The notes below the pieces were generated by a model. It saw nothing but the letters and a program-made list of their open reading frames with translations. It did not search any database and had not been told where the DNA came from. 64,000 nucleotides of DNA, from contig NZ_FNAE01000003.1 in assembly GCF_900101755.1 (NCBI RefSeq), positions 400,715 through 464,714 on the forward strand. The letters are read 5' to 3'. The stretch comes from Ectopseudomonas alcaliphila. GTDB taxonomy: Bacteria > Pseudomonadota > Gammaproteobacteria > Pseudomonadales > Pseudomonadaceae. A program made the position numbers and the translations under genes. This document shows, piece after piece, positions 7,668 to 17,429 of the stretch (position 1 is the stretch's first letter; each line of letters opens with the position of its first letter).

Positions 7668-7695
7668 TTGGCAGGCAATCCTGCTCTGTTATGAT
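7668..7695 (+). promoter_or_regulatory. Sigma-70-type promoter of the BI-1 family gene
   Basis: TTGGCA (7668-7673) and TATGAT (7690-7695) are separated by 16 bases, 45 bases before the start codon of the Bax-inhibitor-1 family gene. Both hexamers are close to consensus. Confidence 0.6.
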
Positions 7696-7740
7696 CCGGT
7701 ACATTCGAATTTGAAAGCCTCGTACAACAGGAGCGTCGCC

Positions 7741-8409
7741 ATGCAAGAGCGAGATTATGCACTCAACCATTCTCAGGTTGAGCAACAGGAAGTCAGCAGC
7801 GTTCTGCGCAATACCTATGGCCTACTGGCCATCACCCTGGCCTTCAGCGGCCTGGTTGCCTTCATTTCGCAGCGCGCCAACGTTCCTTATCCAAACATCT
7901 TCGTCGTGCTGATCGGTTTCTACGGCCTGTTCTTCCTTATCGCCAAGCTGCGCAACTCTTCGTGGGGCCTGCTTTCCACCCTCGCGCTGACCGGTTTCAT
8001 GGGTTACACCCTGGGCCCGATCCTCAACCGTTACCTGGGCATGGCCAACGGCGCTGAAGTCATCAGCTCCGCCTTTACCATGACTGCACTGGTGTTCTTC
8101 GGCCTGTCTGCCTACGTGCTGACCACCCGCAAGGACATGAGCTTCCTCAGCGGTTTCATCACCGCCGGCTTCTTCGTTCTGTTGGGCGCCGTGGTTGCCA
8201 GCTTCTTCTTCCAGATCAGCGGCCTGCAACTGGCGATCAGCGCAGGCTTCGTACTGTTCTCCTCGGCCTGCATCCTGTTCCAGACCAGCGCCATCATCCA
8301 TGGCGGTGAGCGTAACTACATCATGGCCACCATCAGCCTGTACGTGTCGATCTACAACCTGTTCATCAGCCTGCTGCAGATCTTCGGCATCATGGGCGGC
8401 GACGACTGA
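7741..8409 (+). CDS. Bax inhibitor-1/YccA family membrane protein
   Basis: A 222-residue integral membrane protein with about seven hydrophobic segments (roughly 25-45, 52-70, 78-98, 108-128, 135-157, 163-183, 195-215). It ends in the acidic tail GGDD and has the family's conserved stretch [19 protein letters not shown] near the C-terminus. Family members include YccA, a modulator of the FtsH protease, and BsYetJ, a pH-sensitive calcium leak channel; which role applies here cannot be read from sequence. ATG at 7741 follows AGGAG by 7 bases. It is a single-gene unit with its own promoter and terminator. Confidence 0.9.
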   Translation: MQERDYALNHSQVEQQEVSSVLRNTYGLLAITLAFSGLVAFISQRANVPYPNIFVVLIGFYGLFFLIAKLRNSSWGLLSTLALTGFMGYTLGPILNRYLGMANGAEVISSAFTMTALVFFGLSAYVLTTRKDMSFLSGFITAGFFVLLGAVVASFFFQISGLQLAISAGFVLFSSACILFQTSAIIHGGERNYIMATISLYVSIYNLFISLLQIFGIMGGDD

Positions 8410-8427
8410 TAGCGTTCCTGTTCCTCA

Positions 8428-8451
8428 AAGCCCGCTTCGGCGGGCTTTTTC
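8428..8451 (+). terminator. Intrinsic terminator after the BI-1 family gene
   Basis: AAGCCCGC-TTCG-GCGGGCTT followed by TTTC: a stable stem with a UUCG tetraloop and a T-run, 18 bases after the stop codon. Confidence 0.9.
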
Positions 8452-8543
8452 TTGCGCGCCTGCCTGCCCCTACTGCAGTGATTCTTTGTTTGCCGGGCAC
8501 CCTGGCCTTATCATTGGCCCAGTTTTGCCTCGCCGGACGCCCC

Positions 8544-8936
8544 ATGAAGTTTGCTATCGCCCTGTTTGCCGCCCCTCACCTGCCCGCCTCACGACGCGCA
8601 CTGCGTTTTGCCCAGGCAGCATTGGCCGGCGGCCACGAAATCGTTCGCCTGTTCTTCTATCAGGACGGCGTGCACAGTGCCGCCAGCAACGTGGTCAGCC
8701 CGCAGGACGAGCTGGATCTGCCCAAGGAATGGCGCGAATTCGTCAGCGAAAACAAGCTGGACGCTGTGGTCTGTATCGCCGCAGCCCTGCGTCGCGGTGT
8801 GCTCAACACCGAAGAAGCACAGCGCTATGCCAGGCCGGCTGCCAATCTGGAAGCACCCTGGGAGCTATCCGGATTAGGACAGCTGCATGAAGCCGCGCAA
8901 CAGGCCGACCGACTGATCTGCTTTGGAGGCCAATAG
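8544..8936 (+). CDS. tusD: Sulfurtransferase complex subunit TusD
   Basis: A 130-residue DsrE-family subunit of the TusBCD heterohexamer. The complex relays sulfur from TusA to TusE during 2-thiolation of the wobble uridine in tRNA Lys, Glu and Gln. The active cysteine is expected in AVVCIAAALRRGV, near residue 78 as in E. coli TusD. ATG at 8544 gives the standard MKFAIALFA start, although the ribosome-binding site is weak. The tag that ends it overlaps the gtg of tusC by one base. The sulfur it delivers is used by MnmA, which is also encoded in this window (30786). Confidence 0.92.
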   Translation: MKFAIALFAAPHLPASRRALRFAQAALAGGHEIVRLFFYQDGVHSAASNVVSPQDELDLPKEWREFVSENKLDAVVCIAAALRRGVLNTEEAQRYARPAANLEAPWELSGLGQLHEAAQQADRLICFGGQ

Positions 8937-9295
8937 TGAGCAAGTCCCTGCTGATCATCAGCCGTCAGGCCCCCTGGAGCGGCCCCGGCGCACGCGAGGC
9001 GCTGGATATTGCCCTGGCCGGCGGCGCCTTCGACCTGCCCATCGGCATGCTGTTTCTCGATGACGGCGTATTCCAGCTGAGCAAAGCCCAGCAACCAGGC
9101 GCACTACAGCAGAAAGACCTTGGCGCGAACCTGCAGGCCTTGCCGATGTTCGGTGTGGAAGATCTGTACGCCAGCCAGCGCAGCCTGGACGAGCGCGGCC
9201 TGAGCGATGCCGAACTTAATCTGACGGTCCAGCGACTGGACGACAGCGCGCTGACCACCCTCCTCGATCGTTATGACCAGGTGATCACCCTCTGA
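8936..9295 (+). CDS. tusC: Sulfurtransferase complex subunit TusC
   Basis: A 119-residue DsrF-like subunit of the TusBCD complex. The start codon is GTG, overlapping the tusD stop by one base, which implies translational coupling. The typical ISRQAPWSGPGAREALD N-terminus and LPMFGVEDLYAS match the family. E. coli TusC carries no catalytic cysteine, and this protein has no cysteine at all. Its stop codon overlaps the tusB start (ATGA arrangement). Confidence 0.9.
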   Translation: MSKSLLIISRQAPWSGPGAREALDIALAGGAFDLPIGMLFLDDGVFQLSKAQQPGALQQKDLGANLQALPMFGVEDLYASQRSLDERGLSDAELNLTVQRLDDSALTTLLDRYDQVITL

Positions 9296-9594
9296 TGGCC
9301 ACCATGCACATTCTTTCCCATTCGCCGTTTGCCGATAGCCGCCTGGCCAGCTGCCTGCGCCTGCTTGGCGCCGCCGATGCCTTGTTGCTCAGCGGTGATG
9401 CGGTCTACGCGCTGCAGCCCGATACAGCCAACCTGCAGGCGCTGCAACTGATGCCCGCCAGCGTCGCGCTCTACGCACTGGAGGAAGACCTCGCCGCCCG
9501 CGGCCTGCAGGCGCCCGAGCGCGCGCAGGTCGTGGACTATCCAGGGTTCGTCGAACTGTGCACCCGCTACACCAAGGTCAACAGCTGGCTATGA
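9295..9594 (+). CDS. tusB: Sulfurtransferase complex subunit TusB
   Basis: A 99-residue DsrH-family subunit of TusBCD. The family's MHILSHSPF motif begins at residue 4, so the true start may be either the ATG at 9295 (overlapping the tusC stop) or the ATG at 9304. The C-terminal YPGFVELCTRYTKVNSWL is typical. The tusE start codon overlaps its end. Confidence 0.9.
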   Translation: MATMHILSHSPFADSRLASCLRLLGAADALLLSGDAVYALQPDTANLQALQLMPASVALYALEEDLAARGLQAPERAQVVDYPGFVELCTRYTKVNSWL

Positions 9595-9926
9595 ACACGC
9601 TCAATGTCGCCGGACGCGAAATCGCCCTGGACAAGGACGGCTACCTGGTCGACCTGCAGGATTGGTCACGCCCCGTAGCCGAGGCACTGGCCGCAGCGGA
9701 AGAGTTGCAGCTGAGCGATGAACACTGGGAAATTCTCGAACTGCTGCGTGCCTTCTACGCCGAGTTTCAGCTATCGCCAGCCAACCGTCCGCTGACCAAG
9801 TACGCGGCCCTGAAACTGGGCCCGGACAAAGGCAATAGCCTTCATCTCAATCGCCTGTTCAAGGGCACACCCGCCAAACTCGCCGCCAAGCTCGCCGGCC
9901 TGCCGAAACCGACCAATTGCCTATGA
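9591..9926 (+). CDS. tusE: DsrC/TusE-family sulfur carrier
   Basis: A 111-residue DsrC-type protein that accepts sulfur from TusD and hands it to MnmA for tRNA 2-thiouridine synthesis. The conserved penultimate cysteine is present in the C-terminal PTNCL. Only this cysteine is present near the tail, as in TusE rather than the dissimilatory DsrC, which carries two. ATG at 9591 overlaps the tusB stop, and its own stop overlaps the next gene's ATG at 9923. Confidence 0.93.
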   Translation: MNTLNVAGREIALDKDGYLVDLQDWSRPVAEALAAAEELQLSDEHWEILELLRAFYAEFQLSPANRPLTKYAALKLGPDKGNSLHLNRLFKGTPAKLAAKLAGLPKPTNCL

Positions 9927-10918
9927 ACCTGATCACGCCCACCGAACACCCCTTCGCCCAGTTCGTGCGCATTCTTGGCAAGGGCAAGCGTGGCGCACGC
10001 GGTCTGACCCGCGAGGAAGCCCGTGAAGCCATGGGCCTGCTGCTCGATGGCAAGGTCGAGGACACCCAGCTCGGCGCCTTTCTGATGCTGCTGCGGCACA
10101 AGGAAGAAAGCGCCGAGGAGCTCGCCGGCTTTACCGAAGCCATCCGCCCGAGACTCTCCGCGCCCGCCATCCAGGTCGACCTGGACTGGCCCAGCTACGC
10201 CGGCAAGAAACGCCACCTGCCCTGGTACCTGCTGGCCGCCAAGGCACTGGCTGCCAGCGGCGTGCGCATCTTCATGCACGGCGGCGGCGCCCATACCGCA
10301 GGCCGCATGTATACCGAGCAACTGCTGGAGCAGTTGGATATCCCCAACTGCGACGACTGGCAGGCAGTGGGAAAAGCGCTCGACGAGCAGAGCCTGGCAT
10401 ACAGCTATCTGGGCAACTGGATGCCAGCGCTGCAACGGATGATCGACCTGCGAAACACCCTGGGCCTGCGTTCGCCGATCCACTCCCTGGCGCGCGTGAT
10501 CAACCCGCTCGGTGCCCGCTGCGGGTTGCAGAGCATCTTCCATCCCGGTTACCAGGCCGTGCACCGTGAGGCCAGTCGACTGCTGGGTGACCCCGCCATC
10601 GTGATCAAGGGCGAAGGCGGCGAGATCGAGGTCAATCCGGACGGTGCATGCCATCTCCACGGCACGCTCGAGGGCGAGAACTGGGACGAAGAATGGCCCG
10701 CACTCTCGGCGCAGCGCCACGTCAAGCCCGAGCGACTCGAGCCGGCCGTGCTGGGCGCCTTCTGGCGCGGTGAGCATGATGATGCATACGGTCGCCTTGC
10801 CGTGATTGCCACCATGGCAATCGCCTTGCGTGGTCTTGGCCTGGCCCGCGAAGAGGCGTTCCAGCAAGCTAAGCAGCGCTGGGATACGCGCCTCCAATCT
10901 AATCAATCGATTATTTAA
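9923..10918 (+). CDS. ybiB: YbiB-like glycosyl transferase-fold protein (TrpD2 family)
   Basis: A 331-residue protein of the family resembling anthranilate phosphoribosyltransferase (TrpD fold). The N-terminal helical domain has TREEAREAMGLLLDGKVED, and GGGAHTAGRMY stands where TrpD binds phosphoribosyl pyrophosphate. E. coli YbiB of this family binds nucleic acid and has no demonstrated transferase activity, so the old name glycosyl transferase may mislead. It is the last gene of a chain of ATGA-type overlaps tusD-C-B-E-ybiB, which hints at a link with tRNA thiolation, an inference from position only. In E. coli ybiB is not adjacent to tusE. Confidence 0.85.
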   Translation: MNLITPTEHPFAQFVRILGKGKRGARGLTREEAREAMGLLLDGKVEDTQLGAFLMLLRHKEESAEELAGFTEAIRPRLSAPAIQVDLDWPSYAGKKRHLPWYLLAAKALAASGVRIFMHGGGAHTAGRMYTEQLLEQLDIPNCDDWQAVGKALDEQSLAYSYLGNWMPALQRMIDLRNTLGLRSPIHSLARVINPLGARCGLQSIFHPGYQAVHREASRLLGDPAIVIKGEGGEIEVNPDGACHLHGTLEGENWDEEWPALSAQRHVKPERLEPAVLGAFWRGEHDDAYGRLAVIATMAIALRGLGLAREEAFQQAKQRWDTRLQSNQSII

Positions 10919-10991
10919 GCCAGCTTTTTCCACCGTTCAATCAAGTTCATAGCGTTAGACTCCAGATTCATTCAGAACGGAGGCAAGTGCT

Positions 10992-11990
10992 ATGGGCTTG
11001 TTGATCGATGGACGCTGGCACGACCAGTGGTACAACACCGGCAACAGTGGCCGCTTCCAGCGCGAAAGCGCACAACGGCGCAACTGGGTGACCGCCGACG
11101 GCAGCGCCGGTCCAAGTGGAGATGCGGGCTTCAAAGCTGAAGCCGGGCGTTATCACCTGTACGTCTCGCTGGCCTGCCCCTGGGCTCATCGCACCCTGAT
11201 TCTGCGCAAACTCAAAGGCCTCGAATCGTTGATCGACGTATCCGTGGTGAGCTGGCTGATGCGTGAACAGGGCTGGACGTTCGACCGCAACTTCGGCTCC
11301 AGCGGTGACTCCCTCGATAACCTCAGCTACATGCATCAGCGCTACACCGCCGATGACAGCCACTACAGCGGCCGGGTCACCGTACCCGCACTGTGGGACA
11401 AGCAGACCGGCGGCATCGTCAGCAACGAGTCGGCGGAGATCATCCGCATGTTCAACAGCGCATTCGACGGCCTGACCGGCAACGGCCTGGACTTCTATCC
11501 CGAGCCGCTGCGCGAACGTATCGACGAGCTCAACGAGCGCATCTACCCGGCGGTGAACAACGGTGTTTATCGCGCAGGCTTCGCCACCACTCAGGAAGCC
11601 TACGAAGAGGCCTTTGACGAGCTGTTTGCCATGCTCGATGAATTGGAAGCGCTTCTGGGCGAGAACCGCTACCTGGCCGGCGAATACCTGACCGAGGCGG
11701 ACATTCGCCTATTCACTACGCTGATTCGCTTCGATGCCGTCTACCATGGGCATTTCAAGTGCAATCTGCAGCGTATCGAGGACTACCCGAACCTGCCCAA
11801 CTGGCTGCGCGAGCTGTATCAGTGGCCGGGTATCGCCGAGACCGTGGACTTCACCCACATCAAATCGCATTACTACGCCAGCCACACCACCATCAACCCT
11901 ACCGGTGTGGTTCCCAAAGGGCCGCAGCAGGATTTCACTCGCGCACATGATCGCCAGCGCCTGCCAAGCAAAGGCGTATTTCAGCGTTAA
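10992..11990 (+). CDS. Glutathionyl-hydroquinone reductase (Xi-class glutathione transferase)
   Basis: A 332-residue cytoplasmic enzyme of the YqjG/PcpF type. It reduces glutathionyl-hydroquinones to hydroquinones, releasing GSSG. The catalytic cysteine lies in the Xi-class motif ACPWAHRTL (about 59-67). An N-terminal thioredoxin-like fold is followed by an all-helical C-terminal domain with ENRYLAGEYLTEADIRLFTT. GGAGG at 10979-10983 lies 8 bases before the ATG. It is a single gene, convergent with cysG. Confidence 0.93.
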   Translation: MGLLIDGRWHDQWYNTGNSGRFQRESAQRRNWVTADGSAGPSGDAGFKAEAGRYHLYVSLACPWAHRTLILRKLKGLESLIDVSVVSWLMREQGWTFDRNFGSSGDSLDNLSYMHQRYTADDSHYSGRVTVPALWDKQTGGIVSNESAEIIRMFNSAFDGLTGNGLDFYPEPLRERIDELNERIYPAVNNGVYRAGFATTQEAYEEAFDELFAMLDELEALLGENRYLAGEYLTEADIRLFTTLIRFDAVYHGHFKCNLQRIEDYPNLPNWLRELYQWPGIAETVDFTHIKSHYYASHTTINPTGVVPKGPQQDFTRAHDRQRLPSKGVFQR

Positions 11991-12006
11991 AGTGACGGCA
12001 GATGAT

Positions 12007-12036
12007 GACTGAAGCCTCGATGGCGAGGCTTCAGTC
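12007..12036. terminator. Palindromic hairpin between convergent genes
   Basis: GACTGAAGCCTCG and CGAGGCTTCAGTC form perfect 13-base arms around ATGG, between the convergent glutathionyl-hydroquinone reductase and cysG genes. There is no T-run on either side, so efficiency as a terminator is uncertain. Confidence 0.5.
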
Positions 12037-12044
12037 GTAAAGCG

Positions 12045-13433
12045 TCAGATGCCGCCCTGAGCGCCTTCGAACCAGGCCAGCTTGTCACGCAGAGTGACCA
12101 CTTCCCCGACTATGACCAGCGTGGGCGCGTGCACGTCGTGCTCGGCCACCAGTTGCGGCAAGGTTTCCAGGGTGCCGGTAAACACCCGCTGGTTCTGCGT
12201 GGTGCCCTGCTGCACCAAAGCCGCAGGCGTGGCGCCTGAACGGCCGTGAGCAATCAGCTGCTCACAGATACCCGGTAGGCCGACCAAGCCCATGTAGAAC
12301 ACCAGGGTTTGCCCTGGCGCTACCAGATCCTGCCACGGCAGGTTGCTGCTGCCGTCCTTGAGGTGACCGGTGACGAACCGCACCGACTGCGCATGATCGC
12401 GGTGGGTCAGCGGAATGCCCGCGTAAGCCGCGCAACCGGAGGCAGCGGTGATCCCCGGCACCACCTGAAACGGAATATCTTCTGCCGCCAGTTGCTCGAT
12501 CTCCTCACCACCACGGCCGAAGATGAACGGATCGCCACCTTTCAGGCGCAGCACACGCTTACCCTGACGGGCCAGATCGATCAGCAACTGGTTGATCTGC
12601 TCCTGCGGCACGGCATGATCGGCGCGGCGCTTGCCGACATAGATGCGCTCGGCATCACGACGACACAGCTCGATGATGGCAGGCGCTACCAGGCGGTCGT
12701 ACAGCACGACGTCGGCCTGCTGCATCAAGCGCAGGGCGCGAAAGGTCAGCAGATCCGGGTCACCGGGTCCGGCACCGACCAGATACACCTCACCCAGCGC
12801 GCGCGGCGCGGCACCGGCAATGCGCTCTTCCAACAGGCGCTCGCCCTCTTCCGGCTTGCCGGCAAACACGCTCTCGGCGATCTGCCCCTGGAAGACGTCC
12901 TCCCAGAACACGCGGCGCTGCTGCACATCGGGAAACAGCTGCTTGACCCGCTCCCGGAAGCGCTTGCCCAGATTGGCCAATTGGCCGTAGGTGGCCGGAA
13001 TCCAGGTTTCGATCTTGGCGCGGATCAGCCGCGCCAGCACCGGCGCATCGCCGCCACTGCTGACCGCCACAATCAGGGGTGAGCGATCGACGATGGCCGG
13101 GAAGATCACGCTGCACAGCGCCGGCGCATCCACCACGTTGACGGGAATGCCCAACGCCTGGGCCTCGGCGGAAATCTGCGCATTGAGCGGCACGTCATCG
13201 GTCGCGGCAATGACCAGGGCAACGCCCTGCAAGTCGCTGCTCGCGTAGCCGCGCAGGAAGATGCCGTCAGGGCCGGCCAGCTCCTGCAACTCGCTACGAA
13301 TCTGCGGAGCGACAACTCGCAAAACAGCACCGGCATCGCTCAGCAGGCGCGCCTTGCGCAGCGCGACTTCACCACCGCCAATCACCAGTACCGGGCGACC
13401 CTGCAGCTTGTGGAACAGCGGAAGGAATTGCAT
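12045..13433 (-). CDS. cysG: Siroheme synthase (trifunctional CysG)
   Basis: A 462-residue enzyme converting uroporphyrinogen III to siroheme, the cofactor of sulfite and nitrite reductases. The N-terminal half is the NAD-dependent precorrin-2 dehydrogenase/ferrochelatase with [13 protein letters not shown] (16-28) and [14 protein letters not shown]. The C-terminal half is the SAM-dependent uroporphyrinogen III methyltransferase with [15 protein letters not shown] (about 217-231) and [13 protein letters not shown]. The length is standard. It lies downstream of serS on the same strand, separated by a terminator and a repeat. Confidence 0.96.
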   Translation of the reverse strand: MQFLPLFHKLQGRPVLVIGGGEVALRKARLLSDAGAVLRVVAPQIRSELQELAGPDGIFLRGYASSDLQGVALVIAATDDVPLNAQISAEAQALGIPVNVVDAPALCSVIFPAIVDRSPLIVAVSSGGDAPVLARLIRAKIETWIPATYGQLANLGKRFRERVKQLFPDVQQRRVFWEDVFQGQIAESVFAGKPEEGERLLEERIAGAAPRALGEVYLVGAGPGDPDLLTFRALRLMQQADVVLYDRLVAPAIIELCRRDAERIYVGKRRADHAVPQEQINQLLIDLARQGKRVLRLKGGDPFIFGRGGEEIEQLAAEDIPFQVVPGITAASGCAAYAGIPLTHRDHAQSVRFVTGHLKDGSSNLPWQDLVAPGQTLVFYMGLVGLPGICEQLIAHGRSGATPAALVQQGTTQNQRVFTGTLETLPQLVAEHDVHAPTLVIVGEVVTLRDKLAWFEGAQGGI

Positions 13434-13473
13434 GAATCAGCCTCGCAAGAGGTGGGAAAGCGAACGGTTGGCT

Positions 13474-13534
13474 CGTAGGGTGCGCCACGCACCATCTATC
13501 GACGTCGATGCTGGTGCGCACGGCGCACCCTACG
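13474..13534. repeat. Inverted repeat between serS and cysG
   Basis: CGTAGGGTGCGCC at 13474 returns as GGCGCACCCTACG at the right end. The inner ACGCACCA and TGGTGCGCA also pair imperfectly around a 17-base loop. The look and position match intergenic REP/BOX-type repeats. A degenerate relative lies at 40267-40308. Confidence 0.6.
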
Positions 13535-13563
13535 CGTGGCGATCATCGCCAGGCCTGCCGCCT

Positions 13564-13592
13564 AAAAAACGGGGCGGCCATTGCCACCCCGT
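13564..13592 (-). terminator. Intrinsic terminator of serS
   Basis: On the minus strand ACGGGGTGGC pairs with GCCGCCCCGT (one bulge) and is followed by TTTTTT, 20 bases after the serS stop. Confidence 0.85.
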
Positions 13593-13612
13593 ATTATGCA
13601 AATGATCGCGGC

Positions 13613-14902
<1,290 letters not shown>

Positions 14903-14971
14903 TCAATACAACGGCGAAATGGTTGTCACCAGCAGTCTGGCGCGGGTTGTGAAGTGTAAAGCCTTAGCGGG

Positions 14972-15355
14972 TCAGGATGCCAATCGGGCCAGGCTCAAAC
15001 CGACCCAGGCCGCCAGCAGGCCGCCGATGATGCTGAACGCCAGGTAACCGAGGGCTTCAGGGGCGCGACCACCTTCCACCAGTTTCATGATTTCCAGGCT
15101 GAAGGATGAAAAGGTGGTGAAACCGCCCAGCACACCCGTGATCAGCCCGGTGCGCAGCTCCAGTGGCAGGTCGGTACGCGTGAGAAACAGACCGGACAGC
15201 AAGCCAATCAGCAGGCACCCGATGATGTTTACCGCAAAGGTGCCCAGGTAGAAATGCCGGGGCCAGTTGCCCGCTACCCAGTTGGCAACCAGAAAGCGCA
15301 TAACCGAACCAGCCGCGCCGCCCACGGCAACGGCAAGCGCCACACGAATCATCAT
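14972..15355 (-). CDS. crcB: Fluoride ion channel Fluc/CrcB
   Basis: A 127-residue membrane protein with four hydrophobic helices. The family signature [12 protein letters not shown] (about 77-88) contains the phenylalanines and serines lining the fluoride pores. It works as an antiparallel dimer exporting fluoride. The start overlaps the rarA stop by four bases (ATGA), so it is co-translated with rarA. I see no fluoride riboswitch in the short space available. Single-gene Fluc is homodimeric. Confidence 0.93.
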   Translation of the reverse strand: MMIRVALAVAVGGAAGSVMRFLVANWVAGNWPRHFYLGTFAVNIIGCLLIGLLSGLFLTRTDLPLELRTGLITGVLGGFTTFSSFSLEIMKLVEGGRAPEALGYLAFSIIGGLLAAWVGLSLARLAS

Positions 15356-16674
15356 TTTCTCCTTTGCCTTGGACTGCTGGCGTCCAGATTGCGCAAATGT
15401 TGCAGCTTGTCGCGGATCTTCAGCTCCAGACCGCGAGGCACAGGATCGTAATACTGACGCGGTTGCAGATTCTCCGGAAAATAATCCTCACCAGCGGCGT
15501 AAGCATCCGGCTCATCATGGGCGTAGCGGTATTCATCGCCGTAACCGAGTTGCTTCATCAGTTTGGTCGGCGCGTTGCGCAGGTGCAGCGGCACTTCCTG
15601 CGAACCCTGCTCAGCGGCATCGCGCATGGCAGCCTTGAAGGCCGTGTACACCGCGTTGCTCTTCGGTGCGCAGGCCAGATAGACGATGGCCTGCGCGACG
15701 GCCAACTCGCCTTCCGGACTGCCCAGCCGTTCTTGCACGTCCCAGGCATTGAGGCACAAGGTCAGCGCGCGCGGATCGGCGTTGCCGATGTCCTCGCTGG
15801 CCATGCGCACCACACGGCGGGCGATGTACAGCGGGTCGCAGCCACCGTCGAGCATGCGCGCATACCAGTACATTGCGCCGTCCGGGCTGGAGCCGCGCAC
15901 TGACTTGTGCAACGCGGAGATCTGGTCGTAGAAAGCCTCGCCACCCTTGTCGAAGCGACGCCGGCTATCGCCCAGCAGGTTCTGCAGCAACTCCATGCCG
16001 ATCTCGCCATTGTCCTCGGCCAGATCGGCGGCGTTCTCGAGAAAGTTGAGCAAGCGCCGGCCGTCGCCATCGGCAGCGGCCAGAAGAATCTGAAAGGCCT
16101 CGTCTGGCAGGCTGAGATGGCGTTCGCCCAGGCCTTTCGGGTCGCTCAACGCACGATTGACCAGCTTGCGCATCGCGGCCTCGTCGAGGCTCTTGAGAAC
16201 ATAGACACGCGCACGCGACAGCAGCGCATTATTCAGTTCGAACGAAGGATTCTCGGTGGTGGCACCTATGAAGATCAGTGTGCCGTCTTCCACATAGGGC
16301 AAAAAGGCATCCTGTTGACTCTTGTTGAAGCGGTGCACTTCGTCGACAAAGAGAATGGTGCGACGGCCGTACTGAGCCGCGTGCTGCTGGGCGACCTCGA
16401 CTGCCTGACGAATTTCCTTGACCCCGGAGAGCACGGCGGAGATGGTTTCGAAATGCGCGTCGGTGACCTTGGCCAGCAGGCGCGCCAGGGTGGTCTTGCC
16501 TACGCCGGGCGGCCCCCAAAAGATCATCGAGTGCAAAGCGCCCTGCTCCAGCGCCTCGCGCAACGGCTTGCCCGGTGCCAGTACATGCTCCTGGCCGACG
16601 TACTCGTCCAGGCTAGTAGCACGCAAACGCGCAGCCAGGGGCTGCGCGACGGGTTGGCGGCCGAACAGATCCAC
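15352..16674 (-). CDS. rarA: Replication-associated recombination protein A (RarA/MgsA)
   Basis: A 440-residue AAA+ ATPase related to clamp-loader subunits and eukaryotic WRNIP1, acting at stalled replication forks. Walker A is [16 protein letters not shown] (about 54-69), Walker B is LFVDEVHRF, and sensor 1 is [17 protein letters not shown]. The C-terminal tetramerisation region has [16 protein letters not shown]. It starts three bases after the lolA stop, in the run ftsK-lolA-rarA-crcB. Confidence 0.96.
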   Translation of the reverse strand: MDLFGRQPVAQPLAARLRATSLDEYVGQEHVLAPGKPLREALEQGALHSMIFWGPPGVGKTTLARLLAKVTDAHFETISAVLSGVKEIRQAVEVAQQHAAQYGRRTILFVDEVHRFNKSQQDAFLPYVEDGTLIFIGATTENPSFELNNALLSRARVYVLKSLDEAAMRKLVNRALSDPKGLGERHLSLPDEAFQILLAAADGDGRRLLNFLENAADLAEDNGEIGMELLQNLLGDSRRRFDKGGEAFYDQISALHKSVRGSSPDGAMYWYARMLDGGCDPLYIARRVVRMASEDIGNADPRALTLCLNAWDVQERLGSPEGELAVAQAIVYLACAPKSNAVYTAFKAAMRDAAEQGSQEVPLHLRNAPTKLMKQLGYGDEYRYAHDEPDAYAAGEDYFPENLQPRQYYDPVPRGLELKIRDKLQHLRNLDASSPRQRRK

Positions 16675-16677
16675 GCC

Positions 16678-17304
16678 TTACTCCTGGATGACGTCAGCGC
16701 CTTCCGGAATGTCGAAGGTGAACAGGTGGTCTTCGACCGGCTCGTTCATCTTCACATTGAGGAAAAGGATGTTGGTGCGCTGGCCGATACTGTCGATCAG
16801 TTGCATGTCGTTGAGCACGCGGTTGCGGAAGGACAGTCGCAGGCTGTCGAACAAGCTGTCCTTGGCCTTGGGCTTGAGGATGAAGTCGACCACGCTACCG
16901 CCTTCTTTGTAGTCGATCTCGAAGTTTTCGCGGATCTGCGAGACATCGCCGGATAGCAACAACGCCGGGGTGTGGGTCAAGCGCTGATCGAGCGTCTGAA
17001 TGGTGACCTGCTCCAGGTCCGGATCGTAAAGCCAGACCTTCTCGCCATTTGAAACCAGCAGTTGCTCCATGGGCTGATCGGTGTGCCAACGGAACATGCC
17101 CGGACGCTTGAGTGCCAGTTGCCCTGCGGTTTCCTGCAGCTGAGTGCCGCTGGCGTCGAGGGTCAGCTGAGAGAAACGCGCACTGATAGTTTGCGCCTGG
17201 CTGAGCAATTCGCTCAAACGCTTAGTGGCCGCCTCTTCATCAGCCTGGGCGGTCAGCAGGGTAAAGCTCAAAGCAGCCAGCATCAGCAGGCGAATAACAC
17301 GCAT
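16678..17304 (-). CDS. lolA: Outer-membrane lipoprotein carrier LolA
   Basis: A 208-residue periplasmic chaperone that carries lipoproteins from LolCDE to LolB. A signal peptide of about 21 residues ([21 protein letters not shown]) is followed by the mature start [13 protein letters not shown]. The conserved [20 protein letters not shown] and [12 protein letters not shown] segments are present. It sits between ftsK and rarA, the usual gammaproteobacterial arrangement. Confidence 0.95.
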   Translation of the reverse strand: MRVIRLLMLAALSFTLLTAQADEEAATKRLSELLSQAQTISARFSQLTLDASGTQLQETAGQLALKRPGMFRWHTDQPMEQLLVSNGEKVWLYDPDLEQVTIQTLDQRLTHTPALLLSGDVSQIRENFEIDYKEGGSVVDFILKPKAKDSLFDSLRLSFRNRVLNDMQLIDSIGQRTNILFLNVKMNEPVEDHLFTFDIPEGADVIQE

Positions 17305-17429
17305 ATAAACCCCTTGAGTCCGTATGAGAATGGCGAGGCGACTGCGTACCTCGCACTGATCGGCAGCACCTTGGCTGCCGTGAATCCTGTAGACCGCGAA
17401 TTCAGCGGTTTATCCACGAGGCGTAACAC

